From assembly GCA_027946365.1 (NCBI GenBank), contig JAPEUQ010000009.1:1959349-2023348 (forward strand): a stretch of 64,000 bases of DNA, given 5' to 3'. The DNA comes from Kalmusia sp. IMI 367209 (lineage: Eukaryota; Ascomycota; Dothideomycetes; Pleosporales; Didymosphaeriaceae). Positions 1 to 12,464 of this stretch are shown in pieces. How positions within the stretch are numbered: the stretch's first letter is position 1; each line of letters starts with the position of its first letter. Position numbers and translations under genes: made by a program. The notes beneath the pieces are model-generated. The model was given only the letters and a program-made list of their open reading frames with translations. It was not told the origin of the DNA and ran no database searches.

Positions 1-828
1 GCCAATTTGGATCTTAAGACACTAGAAGGAAGAGCAAAGTTTGAAGCGCTCCTTGCCGACGTGGACGTCGTTGTAGATGGCTATCGACCTGGCAGCTTTG
101 ATCGACTCGGATACGGACCAAAACAACTCTGTGAGATGGCCATGCACCGGGGAAAAGGTATCGTGTACGTCAACGAAAATTGCTTTGGATATGAGGGCGA
201 ATGGGCTCACAGGCCAGGTTGGCAACAGATCGCCGATTGTGTAAGTTGTGATGTGTCCAAAACCACTACACGTTAGGGTCTTAAATTGACCGTTCCTGTA
301 CAGGTCTCAGGCGTTGCGTGGGAACAAGGTAAATTTATGGGCCTTTCAGAGCCTGTAGTACCTCCATTTCCGATCTCGGACTACGGTACTGGCTGTATGG
401 GAGCCATTACCGCTCTAATTGGGCTTCTACATCGAGCAAAGCGCGGTGGCTCTTGGCATGGTAAGGTCTCCCTATTACAGTACGATCTTTTGCTCTTCAG
501 GGCAGGGCTACATTCGGGGGAAGTCCAGGAGCAGCTGCGACAGTTCATGGGACCGGATTTTTTGGCGCTGCGTCACGACAACAGTGTCGATCAGATCAGT
601 GGTGTTGCACTGCGACAAATGCGCCGACAATTCCCAGCCTTTTTCACAAGCCCGAAGTTACTTGACCACTGGTATGCAGATAAGTACAAGGCCGATGTTG
701 AAGTAGTGAATCCTGTAGCCGAAATCGAAGGGTTAGAGATAGGTTTCCAGAGAGCTAGCCGGCCTAACGGATCAGATATACCTACGTGGGACTTTGGATC
801 GGAGGCAGATGTTCAACAAAGCCCATGA
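1..828 (+). CDS. CoA-transferase family III (CaiB/BaiF-like), 3' part
   Basis: This is the C-terminal part of a family III CoA-transferase. The family moves CoA between carboxylic acids or racemises 2-methylacyl-CoAs. The gene enters the window already open, so the N-terminus and true start lie outside. There are two exons, 1-240 and 304-828, separated by a phase-0 intron (GTAAGT...TACAG, 63 nt). Splicing joins the segments reading IADC and VSGVAW. Family features are the VDGYRPGSFDRLGYG segment near the start and the SDYGTGCMGAITALIGLLHRA segment in exon 2. The family-typical region with the catalytic Asp cannot be placed safely. The stop is at 826-828. The gene is co-directional with the decarboxylase downstream, so activation or recycling of an aromatic or branched acid thioester is plausible, but the substrate is not shown by the sequence. 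Confidence 0.85.
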
Positions 829-2858
<2,030 letters not shown>

Positions 2859-3418
2859 ATATTGTAGTAATATGGTATTATTTGATAATCGAAATGTACG
2901 TTTTCAACGGGAGGTCCAGGCCATTTTCAGTAAGGTCACGGTATGGCGAACAAGGCAGGCAGGACTCATTTAAAATGAAGACAAGCACTGCTCAAGGAGC
3001 CATGGTTTTGGTGCTGTCTGTGCTTATCGCCAGGCCATCTCGAGGGCAGGTTTAACGAGGGACGGCCGAGGCACGCTAAAAATGGATCGCCCAGCTAGCG
3101 GCCCCGAGCCTATCTTCGGATACTGCACCTTTGGGCGCACGTCGGCGCCCCGCTTTACGCTTTATCAGTATGCCGCCAGCGAGATCGAACCCCCTGGAGT
3201 TGGCAGCCAGACTGATCGAGTGGCGATTTGACGGGAGGGTATCAGAGACTATAATAATATAATGGCGGCTACTGCTCCAAGAGCGACGGCTTCCGCACAC
3301 TCTACAACACAGCACCCAACATCCGCATACCCTATTCTGACACTGGATGTGGGTCTGGGTGACTCTAACCTATAATCACGTGATGGTTTGAATCATCACC
3401 TTGGATCTCAAATTCACA
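2859..3418. promoter_or_regulatory. Intergenic region upstream of the regulator gene
   Basis: About 560 bases between the decarboxylase stop and the Zn2Cys6 start. It contains an imperfect E-box-like CACGTG at 3378-3383, about 40 bases before the ATG. Two short minus-strand ORFs lack features. No terminator or RNA gene was identified. Confidence 0.4.
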
Positions 3419-5876
3419 ATGCCTCGACGACCAGTAAAGCCAGAGGACCGGCAGCGGGTTGCTCGAGCATGCGACCCATGCAAAGCATCCAAAAAGCGCT
3501 GCAATGGGAACCAACCTTGCAATGCTTGCGGAAAGAAAGGCAACACTGAGTCTTGTCACTACACACCCGGCCGGAGGCACCATCCTTTACCACGGAGAAG
3601 CTCGTTTTCCTCACAAAATGACCGTGTAGTAAACTCGAACTCAGTTGACAATGGGAATACAATACGCGATTCTATGCTCTCACATGTGTCTTCCTGGGAT
3701 GTTCATGATCATATTGTCATGTCGTCCGGTAGCGTCGCTTCTGACGAGATCGAGGCTCATGGACATGATGGATCTGAGCTCAGTTATGACAACGACACGC
3801 AAAATTTCTCTAACGAAGGTATGGATCAACCGCCTCTCATGTTGTCGAGCGTGAATGGAGAAAACGGTAAGTCTAGCCGAGAAGCAATTTTTGTGGTGAC
3901 TTGCAATGTATTTTGAACCGTGCTTCCAACAAGCTGACCCTTGTTCCATCCAGTCTTTATCGGTAATACGGCAGCGATCTCGTTCCTGAGATTTTTACAG
4001 AAGACATTGGAGCATCATGTTGGTCCTTCTTGCTTTACCAACGCCAAAGAGAGTGAAAAGCTTTTTGAAGCAGATACTGCAGACGTAAACCAAAATCCTG
4101 TCTACGACGGTTTAAGCATTGACGATAAAAGAACCTTTGTACAAGTTTTTCTGGATGCCGTCCGTATCCCCCATTTTCAGCCTTTGCTACCCTAAACTAC
4201 TGTCTGACATGTGCTTAGTCGAGCGGCCTTCTCGATCTCTACTCGTCGGAGGACATCTCCCACTTATTGGGAAGCTACGAGCCTATAAGCCCAAGCAAAA
4301 TACCATCGACTTCCCAAAAACTGAGTAGCTTGGAGACCGTGTCTCTATACCTTATGATTGCAATCGGAGTACAGTGTCGTCGTAGCAAAGATGATGTCAC
4401 ATGGGCAGCGAAAATCTTCTCTTACGCTCGGAAAACGGCATTCGATGCAATGCTGGAGAATCCAAGTCTGGATCTAGTCAGAGCCTTTCTCCTTATGGCT
4501 TTTTACATGTTCGGAGCATGTCGTCGCAATTCAGCTTTCATGTATCTTGGGGTGGCCTCAAAAGCCGCCGACATTCTAGGCCTACACTCGTCTGCGCAGT
4601 ACAAAAACCTGTCGCAGGAAGTCCGAAAGGCGAGGTAAGCCGACCATTACCGTTTGAATGAAGGAAGTCAAGCTGACTTGGTGGTTGCAGACTTCGGACA
4701 GCAAAAAGTCTGCGTGTCTTCGATGTCATTTGTAATTCAATTCTTGGCCGTCCGAGTAGTACTCCATCTCTACGAGCAGGGCATACAAGCTACGTGACTG
4801 ACAACACGAACATTAGCCCTGAAGACACATACAAAGCGTTGGCGCTAGGAGCCTCTTACGAACTATCTGCTATTCTTAACGAAGCTGTTACTAAATCTTC
4901 TGAAGTCGGTCTCGATACGGCAGCAACCGAGGGGTTTGTGTTAGCTTTACGGCAACGTAGCCGCACATTTCCTCCGATCCTGCGGCATCATGGTGACGAC
5001 GATGGCTTCAATTCACGACATATGACCATAGGAAACGTTCACGTTTCTGGCACGTATTATTTCAGTGTCATTCTTGTCACTCGGCACTGCTTGATCCGGC
5101 ACGTTGTACCTTTGCTCTCAGAACAAGCACGCGTCTCGGCTCGACCGCACAAGGGCTCGGTGCCTACAACAACTGAAGATGCCAAAGTCACCCACCTAGC
5201 GGACGCTTGCATCGAGGCAGCTACTTTCATGGCACAGATGTGTTATCAGGTCATGAAATCTGGCTTGCTAGTAGGCAACATGTGTATCCTCAAGTAAGTG
5301 GTAAAGCCTCGAAAAGATTACAATACCAAAATGCTAATTCCGAACTGGGCATGGATTTTTGCGACTGGACTTGTTCTAGGCTTTTCCCTTCTTGTAGAAG
5401 ATGGCAACGATTTTCCACAGAAACGCACAGCATTTCTCAAGTCGCTCCATGTTTTGGGTGAGCTCAAGCGAATGAGCCCCCAGGCCGAGCAGTACTACCA
5501 CATCCTTTTGAGCTTTCATCAATCGATAAAGACCTACCGAGAACAACTGAATCGAGAAAGGCAAGAGCATCGCGAAACGCTGGTCGATCGCGTCTTCTTG
5601 ACAGACTTCACAGACCATTTTGAAGATGTGGAACACATCACCACACAGCTTCCGAGCCCGAATGCGACCGTACTAGAGTCCTCTTTGGCAGAATGGCCTA
5701 CCGAGCTAGATCATATGGGTTCTTTGAATGCTATAGCACCCATAGACCCTGCCTTAATGGGTGATAATGATGTCATCATGCGCATGCTTTGGGACGTTGA
5801 TAGGTATGCTGGTGAATATGTTGATCCTCTGTTACCAGATACACGTATGAGCTTAGATGCCTCAGCGCAAATTTGA
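3419..5876 (+). CDS. Zn2Cys6 fungal transcription factor
   Basis: This is a GAL4-type binuclear zinc cluster regulator, predicted at 733 aa, probably nuclear and the cluster-specific regulator. The N-terminal cluster is complete: CX2CX6CX5CX2CX8C from CDPCKASKKRCNG to TESC. The middle holds the Fungal_trans region, including FIGNTAAISFLRF, the long helical exon 3, and the hallmark RLRTAKSLRVFDVICNSILG created by joining exons 3 and 4. Exons are 3419-3866, 3954-4159, 4219-4634, 4691-5293 and 5348-5876. The total is divisible by three with no internal stop. The last intron (5294-5347) starts GTAAGT and has a good branch site (GCTAAT) but ends in TG instead of AG. Without its removal, TAA at 5295-5297 truncates the protein. 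The 5' site of intron 2 (GTCCGT) is weak. The ATG at 3419 is chosen because it lies just before the basic PRRPVKPEDRQR stretch. Confidence 0.9.
5294..5347 (+). other. Unusual intron ending in TG (GT...TG)
   Basis: Both flanking reading frames are the same and are separated by TAA at 5295-5297. Joining 5293 to 5348 restores the family-typical junction NMCILK-AWIFATGLVLGFS. The 5' site is canonical, and a CTAAT branch sequence lies about 11 bases before the end. The two final bases are TG. No in-frame AG occurs nearby: AG at 5316 and 5379 shifts the frame. This is either a rare GT-TG intron or an A-to-T lesion of the acceptor that cripples the regulator. Confidence 0.6.
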
Positions 5877-6159
5877 AGTACAGTATGATTGATGGGTTTC
5901 ACGATCAATGAATAAGAGCGGCATTTAGGAGCTATATTATACATTACCTCGTTGGATTCACAAGCCTATATACATATCTTAAGAATTCATGCACAGGACC
6001 GAAGTCCTGGGCGATCATATGTGTACAATCGAGGCATAAAAGCAATGGAAATGAAAGGCTTTGAATCAATGTAGGAATACTTCAGTGGAAACTAGCCTTT
6101 CTGGCTGTATACGAAGAAAAACTACCAGCTATACTCATGGTCTCCATCCTGTCGTTGAA

Positions 6160-7913
6160 TCATTTCGTGAAGATGCCGTTCTTCTTCTTATATTCATCTA
6201 AGACTCCGTTGTAATCCTCGGGGCAGTATGGGGAGATGAGCTCCTTGATGAACGAACCTTTTCGCTTATTCTGAATGCCCATGTCCTTAAGCAACATGTC
6301 TATGTAGGGGATGCCCTCAAAGACGAAGTCTGGGAGACTTGCACCGTACCCACAAGGGTATCGCCATTTTCCCCATTGCGTGTGCATCATAATCTCGTTC
6401 GTGATTTCGTCCTGAGTCTTTGCCTCGCGGTCCAACAGATCATCAAAGTAGGCTGTGATCCAAAGGCCCTGAGTGCTGGCGCAGATCGCCGTGCTGACCG
6501 AAGAGATCATACCTGCGAAGGCGAAGTTTCGCTTTGCAAGCATACCCGATGGAACCATGAAGCGATAGTAACGAAGAGGTTCTGCGGCCTTTTTCGGCTT
6601 GGTACGTAGAATTGGTTGATTCTCTAGGATCGGGAAGTCTTTCAGTACTTTGGCGTCATACTCGAGGCTGAGATTCGCCTGTTCTTTCGCATCGATTGGA
6701 AGACCTAAGCCTGCCTCGTCCAGACCCGAGAACGTGATGGTTGACTCTTTCTTCCAGCCTGTCGAACAAATCATAGCATCTGCTACCAGTTCCTCCCCGT
6801 TCTCGAGCACAACCTTTCCAGGAGCAAGGCGGTCGATGTTCTCAACGTGTACACGGATCTTGCCATTGCGTACCATGTCGAAGAAGCTAGTGTTGTAATT
6901 CAGGATACTTAGGCCGCTGCCAATCCAAAAGACAGAGTGCCACGGTTTCAGCTTCTGAAGCTCGGGGTGGTCGTCATATTGGTTGCGCTGTAAGACATCA
7001 TTGCCCATCATACTCCAGAAGCCCTTCACAAGCATTCGTCCAATCGAAGTCTTTTCCAGGAAATTGCGCACAATACCAAAGCCATCCTCATGTCCCCATG
7101 GACAGGGACTGAACCAAGACAAGGCCCGAACGTTGAGGATAGTGTCTATGCGGTGCTGAAGCGGTGTCACGTGTCGGGGTGCAATCCAAACAGGTCCGTT
7201 ACTATCAGGCTTGATGATCAAATCAACAAGAACACCGCTCTCGACCATCGCATACGCCACGTCATATGCCGACTTGGCACCTCCCACAACGACAGCTTTC
7301 TGTATTCCTTTGAGCTCGTCTGCTCTTTTGCAAAACTCCTTCGCGTGGAAGAAGGGCTTTTCAAAAGTTTTCGCATCCTTGTAATGAGGGATGTTAGGTG
7401 TCGACGTGAGACCCGTTGCTAAGATGAGTTTTTTCGTTCGTATTTTCCTCTCTCCACCTGGCGATGCGACTGTCAATATCCATCCAGATTCTGTGGACTC
7501 AACAAGACCGACAGTTGAGTTGAGTTGCAATCTCTCGTATATCCCGTAATGTTTCGCGAAATCAGTCAGGTATCGGTTCAAGACCGTCCCAGGGATGTGA
7601 CTGAGCGATTTCACACCGTAGACCTCTTCGCTCATGGGAAAGTCAGGAAATTCGTAGCTGCCAAGCATATTGTTGGACTTCAGGCCTGGGTACAATCGCT
7701 TCTCTGACCATGTGCCTCCGACCGACTCGTTCGACTCTAGCACAGCAATTTTCTGCTCTGGATGGGATTGGATGTATGCCCGAGCGGCCCCTAGGCCAAA
7801 CCACCCTGATCATCACTCCGTCAGAACAGCCTTACGAGGGTCATAGGCAGGTAGGTTAACGTACCAGAACCAACTACGACAAGGTCGTAGAACTCAGGCA
7901 GTGTTGCAATCAT
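6160..7913 (-). CDS. Flavin-containing monooxygenase (FMO/BVMO-like)
   Basis: A predicted 564-aa FAD- and NADPH-dependent monooxygenase. Exon 1 is 7913-7865 and exon 2 is 7805-6160 on the minus strand, with a 59-nt intron between (GTACGT...TCAG). Splicing creates the FAD-binding motif GSGWFGLG at residues 15-22 behind a hydrophobic beta strand (YDLVVVG). A second, NADPH-binding Rossmann motif is VVVGGAKSAYDVAY near residue 191, with Ala-Lys in place of the usual Gly-x-Ser-Gly. An FMO-like F-x5-H (FEKPFFHAKEF) lies near residue 165-175, and ATGLTSTPNIP near 146-156 is the typical linker. The C-terminal third (WGKWRYPCGYGASLPDF) is seen in fungal secondary-metabolism FMOs. It converges on the regulator gene and is followed by the SDR on the same strand. 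Substrate unknown. Confidence 0.9.
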
Positions 7914-8794
7914 AATCAGAGGCTGAACGTGAAGCGGAACGACAAGGGGAGGAACGATTATGGCGTTTCACTTTAGTGGGAGATGACTGATGTAGAGAAA
8001 TAGTCGTATGCTCCTGAAGAAGCTCGATTCAAGTACATGAAGTAGCGTGAGCATCATAGCACTGAGGGTGATTGGAGCCTTGCCAAAAGCCGTATCGCAA
8101 ATTGGGGTTACCCGAATCAATCGTCCAATGCGAACCTACCGGCGTCACCTGATCTGGGGTAGCCTTATCTGGGGCAAAGGACGTTGGCCTTTTCTGGCAC
8201 CGGGTAACGTTCCAAAGATCTTCGGCAAAGTATCGTCGGCTAGATAAGGACTAGTGCGCACCCTTACTCTCTCCGACCCGTCATTGGTGCACTGTCTGCT
8301 TCGGATTGCGGATAACGTACCAGCATTTTACAAACATTTATACGCGGCGCGGCTTATCAATGGAGGGGAAGTTTTATCACCCGCGGCGGTACTTCGCTTC
8401 TATCGTTCGGACGTCCCATCAGCCACGTATGTGTTCGTTATCTGAGATGACCAAATCAGGAATCACAGGAAGCGGCAATGGGCTCCATCGGACCTGGACG
8501 AGAGGGCACACGAGGACGTTGGAAATGTACCGAAACATGGGAGATGCATGCGCCTAATAGTCTATTAGAATTAGCACATTGTACAACAAGCTTATTTTCC
8601 TGGGTACCGACATTTCGATGAACAATGACTCTGTTTCAAGTAGAGATGTGTACAAAAAGTACGTGCCTGGTTGTACACAGATGGTAAGAGATGGCGATGG
8701 GTTATCAACATGAGAAAAAGGTATACATGAAAAGTGCTTAGGAATTGACTTCTATGGTCCTCATGCTGGCATACGTGATATGCTAAATGATGTC
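7914..8794. other. Intergenic region between monooxygenase and SDR
   Basis: About 0.9 kb. It must hold the promoter of the minus-strand monooxygenase (7914 upward) and the 3' end of the SDR. Short ORFs on both strands have no recognisable features. Nothing else seen. Confidence 0.55.
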
Positions 8795-9692
8795 TCATAG
8801 CGGACTAATAACTCCATCGATAGTTCCAGCATGTAGACCTCCAGTGATCTGAATATCAGCTGCCGTCGTGTGTCTCGATGAATCGCTGAGAAGATAGATG
8901 ATAGCGCCAGTCAGATCGTTTTGCGTGCTCAATCTTTGCAGTGGTGGAGCCAGCCACATCTGATCTCCTTCCCTCTTGTCCTTGGATGCACGCACGTTGC
9001 GTGTCATTTCCGAATCGACGAATCCGGGAGATATGGTATTGACTCGGATGTTATGTTTGGCTAGCTCTACCGCAAGTGCTTTAGAAAGCATCAGAATACC
9101 GCCTTTGGAGGCATTGTATGCGGCCATCCTGTAGCCTGGGAGACCAATGTGAGAAGATTGCGAAGCAATAAGCACAATGCTGCCACAAGCTCCTCGTTTG
9201 ATCATTTCCTTCGTCACTCGTTGGACGATGAAGAAAGTTCCCCGGACCTGAGGCATATTAGTGATGCACGAGGTCATCAGCACACAAGATGGGTTTTACA
9301 TTGATCTCTTGGATACGCGTGAATTCCTCCCATGTTTGGTCAACGAAAGGCTTGTCAATGGCTATGCCTGCTGCAGGTACACATCCGTCGATTGATCCAA
9401 GCGCCTCGAGGGCCTCATCGAACCCCGCATTCAAACTGTCCTGTTGCGTAAGATCTGTCTGAAAATAGAAAGTCTTAACGTGGAATTTCGAGGCCAGGCC
9501 ATTGAAATCCTCGACCGGTTCATTCTGGATGTCCAAGATGGCTACATTTCCTCCCAGTTCGCAGATGGCTCGGGTGGCGGCAAAACCGATACCCTGTGCA
9601 CCGCCTGTGATCAAGTAATTTCGGCCTCGCAGCTCGAACATAGGCCGCACATCGTCAAGTTTGTCTGCCATTCGAGATGACTTCTGGGTCAA
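8795..9692 (-). CDS. Classical short-chain dehydrogenase/reductase
   Basis: A predicted 281-aa NAD(P)-dependent oxidoreductase in two exons, 9692-9300 and 9247-8795. The 52-nt intron is in phase 0 (GTAAAA...CTCAG). The cofactor motif TGGAQGIG is at residues 29-36, with Asp in AILDIQ at the end of the second strand, and the catalytic Ser about 160 (IASQSS). Tyr175 and Lys179 lie in YNASKGG, and RVNTISPGFVDSEM is the post-catalytic block. The usual NNAG is replaced by PAAG near residue 108. The overall pattern is closest to the fungal sorbose/mannitol-reductase-like group. A second ATG seven codons downstream (MADKL) is an alternative start. It is divergent from the hydrolase-like gene, sharing 538 bases of upstream DNA. 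The substrate cannot be inferred. Confidence 0.92.
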
Positions 9693-10230
9693 GAGCGTCT
9701 ACTATGTCTCAAAGGTGTAAAGGCTGGGATGGTGTGTTTGTGGATGTTGTATTCAGCAATGCAGAGATGATAAGTCCATGTAAATTTTGTAACTTCGCGT
9801 TCAGCTATTAGGTTCCAAATTTAATGCCACACGGTGGAACCGAGACCCATGTGTCCTAATCGGCAAAGTTCCTTCGCCGTGCAGCAACTATCCGACAGTG
9901 GCGGCAAAACGCGTTTGTGGTGCCGATAGTATTTGGTGGGGCGGAGGCGGCTCCGTCTCCGTCTTCGCGACTGTTAGTCGCACGCTAGACTTCAAAGTCC
10001 CTGTGCCGCAGCACATTCTAATCGAGGCAGTCACGAAGCGTGCATTATTTAGGTTATAACACAGTTCGTTATACGTTCGTCGGTCTCTATGATTGAAACA
10101 AATAATAGGTTTGGAACAAGCATCGCGACTCTGTATCACTGCTGAATCTTGAAAGGTAGCCTCGAAAAGTTTCTGGGAACCCATATCACGCCCTCACGTC
10201 CCGCATTTGCCTTCAGTCTTGTTTTCCAAG
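9693..10230. promoter_or_regulatory. Divergent promoter region (SDR / hydrolase-like gene)
   Basis: 538 bases between two divergently transcribed genes, so promoters for both must lie here and may be shared. Several CGG/CCG triplets occur (for example ggcggctccg at 9945-9955), as expected for Zn2Cys6 binding sites. No spaced pair was found that stands out enough to name as an operator. Confidence 0.45.
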
Positions 10231-11621
10231 ATGTTTAACGATATCACAAAACCTCCACCGCCGCTACCAACAGAGGACCTCCGAGAGCTCGGCCCGGGCG
10301 TTTCTATACTCTCCCCGCTCACCCGCAGGGGACACGGCCCAGGAATCATCCTACTTGTCCCAGATTCAGACGCTTCCACCAAGATCATCGAAGGTATTCC
10401 ATCACTTCTCGTCAAGTGGGCCGAAGAAGGTTATACTGTCGTTGAAATTCAACAGCAAGCGCTAGAAAAGAATGCTGGGGATGCGCTTGGGCAAGGTGTT
10501 GATGCATTGAAGCAAAATGAAAAATGTACTCCTATAGATAAGATTGGGGTCGTGGGTAAGTTGTACCAGAGCGCGCATTTGATTTCGAGTCTAATGGTAT
10601 CGTTCACGTAGCATATGACCCGACATGCTGGAATGCTGCCGCAGAGGCAGTAAGCAAGATCCGGGAAGTTGCGGCTACGGTTGTGTACGCAGATATAGCT
10701 CAGAAGAGCGCTATAGCTGTGTCAAATGTTCCGTCCGTCTATCATCTGGCAGGCCGAGGAAGTGATAGACCACTGAGAACTGAAAAATTGACTGTGTACT
10801 ACTATCCTGAAGTACAGTCATACAACTTTTCCATACCGTTCCAAAAGTCGTTTCATTACACTACCGAGGCAATATCGCATACCAGGAGTATCACTCATCT
10901 CAAGAGCCAGATGGGGGGCCCTTTTTTCGACCTTGAGCTCATATGGGACGAGCACACCTACTATGAGTTTTCAGATCGCTCTGTTGAGCATACAATGAGC
11001 ACTATGGTCCGGGAGCCATATGTAAATCACGTTCCTACCGTATGGATCCACCTCAAGACGAGTCTGGGATCAACGTACTAACTGCATGATAGCTTACGGG
11101 TGGCGTGGGAAGAGAGCCGTTGACCAACTTCTACGCACATAATTTCATCTTCAACAACTCTACGGACACAAAATTAGAGCTTATCAGCAGGTCAATTGCC
11201 ATCGATCGCATAATTGACGAATTCATTCTCATGTTTACGCACGATCGCGAACTTGACTGGCTGTGCGTATTCTCCTTTTGTGTCAAGCAGCTAATAAACT
11301 AACAATAATCACAGTATACCTGGTATTCCCCCAACCAACCTCAAGGTTGAGGTGCCATTCACGGCTGTTGTGAACGTCCGTGGTGATCGTTTGTACCATG
11401 AGCATATTAGCTGGGACCAGGGCACGGTCCTCCGGCAGCTAGGTCTGCTGCCAGAGTACCTACCCTTCCCGTATCCGTTACCGGATGGGAAAACCCCAAC
11501 ACCCGGCAAGCAATTCGAATACCACGTGCCGGTAGCTGGTACTGATGCGGCAAATAAGATGAGAAATAGGAATATGATACAGTCGAATCAAATGTTCGGG
11601 TATAAAATCAGAGAGGTCTAG
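10231..11621 (+). CDS. Dienelactone hydrolase-like / NTF2-like protein (annotated family: carboxymethylenebutenolidase)
   Basis: A predicted 409-aa protein in four exons: 10231-10555, 10612-11039, 11093-11262 and 11315-11621. Introns are 56, 53 and 52 nt; the second has a perfect TACTAAC branch site. The N-terminal half is dienelactone-hydrolase-like in layout (GPGIILLVPDSDA, then a VVEIQ strand). The C-terminal half has the SnoaL/NTF2-like pattern: WDEHTYYEFSDRSVEHT, then YVNHVPT-LTGGVGRE across the second splice, and VIDEF-type helices. It ends with PFTAVVNVRGDRLYHEHI and a proline-rich tail. The GxCxG nucleophile elbow of true dienelactone hydrolases is not apparent, so catalysis as in the beta-ketoadipate pathway is uncertain. 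The decarboxylase in the same cluster makes a role with ring-cleavage lactones attractive but unproven. Confidence 0.85.
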
Positions 11622-12464
11622 TTTATAGATTTATATTTCATGACACGGTTTTAGTCGACAAAAAGGAGCGCCATGTCCACGACTGTTGCATGGTCAATCA
11701 CTTGTTGCGAAGAAGTATCTGAGCATACGTTCATCTTACCCCCCCAAGACAGCTTACTTATCTACTTGACTATTCTTCATAGGCGGCTAAAAGAACACGC
11801 CCGTATTCAGGAATCAACTGGTGGCGTTGGTTTCATGTCAGCGCAACTGGTACCAGTCGTTTGGGAGGGAAGCGCTGCCTCAACCATGACGTCTCTTGGA
11901 GCACGTGCCTGCTTCAGCTGGCGCCGTTTGCAATGAGAGTAAAAACGTTACTGGCAGCTGTCTGGCATGTTAACGGGGTCGGAGACGTTTCACGTGGCGG
12001 CTAGCGCTGGGTCTAACCGGATACAGCCAGATTTGAACGCTAACGGCTCGGCGCGCTTGCCCCGACGCCAACTGCCCAAAGTCCAGTTTATACACGAAAT
12101 TTGATCCTGGCGCTTGCATAACAGCAGGCTACCGCATCGAAGCCTTTTTCGTGATTCGCGGTCATTATGTTGGCCCTTTCGCGCTTCGAAGATCTGCAGG
12201 TGCGTGCCGCTATGCGGGCCGGCGGCGTGTTGTCTATAATTAGCGATAACTGTTTGTATAGCTAACTGAAGCCTCATACGATTAGTGCCAATACAACGCC
12301 GTTTGCACCAAGCCTAAACACTGAATTTTCCGATTTTCCATTGCCCACCGGTCCATTGAGCGATTGTTGCTTTCGCTATCTCACCGAACGAGTTGTTGTC
12401 ATACATCTGCTGAACGATCTTATATCCATCAAGCGGGCCACGGCTAAGGCTGGTGCTAGTGACC
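11622..12464. other. Intergenic region
   Basis: About 840 bases between the hydrolase-like gene and the DUF3176 gene. It contains only short featureless ORFs on both strands. No RNA gene, repeat or conserved site was recognised. Confidence 0.5.
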
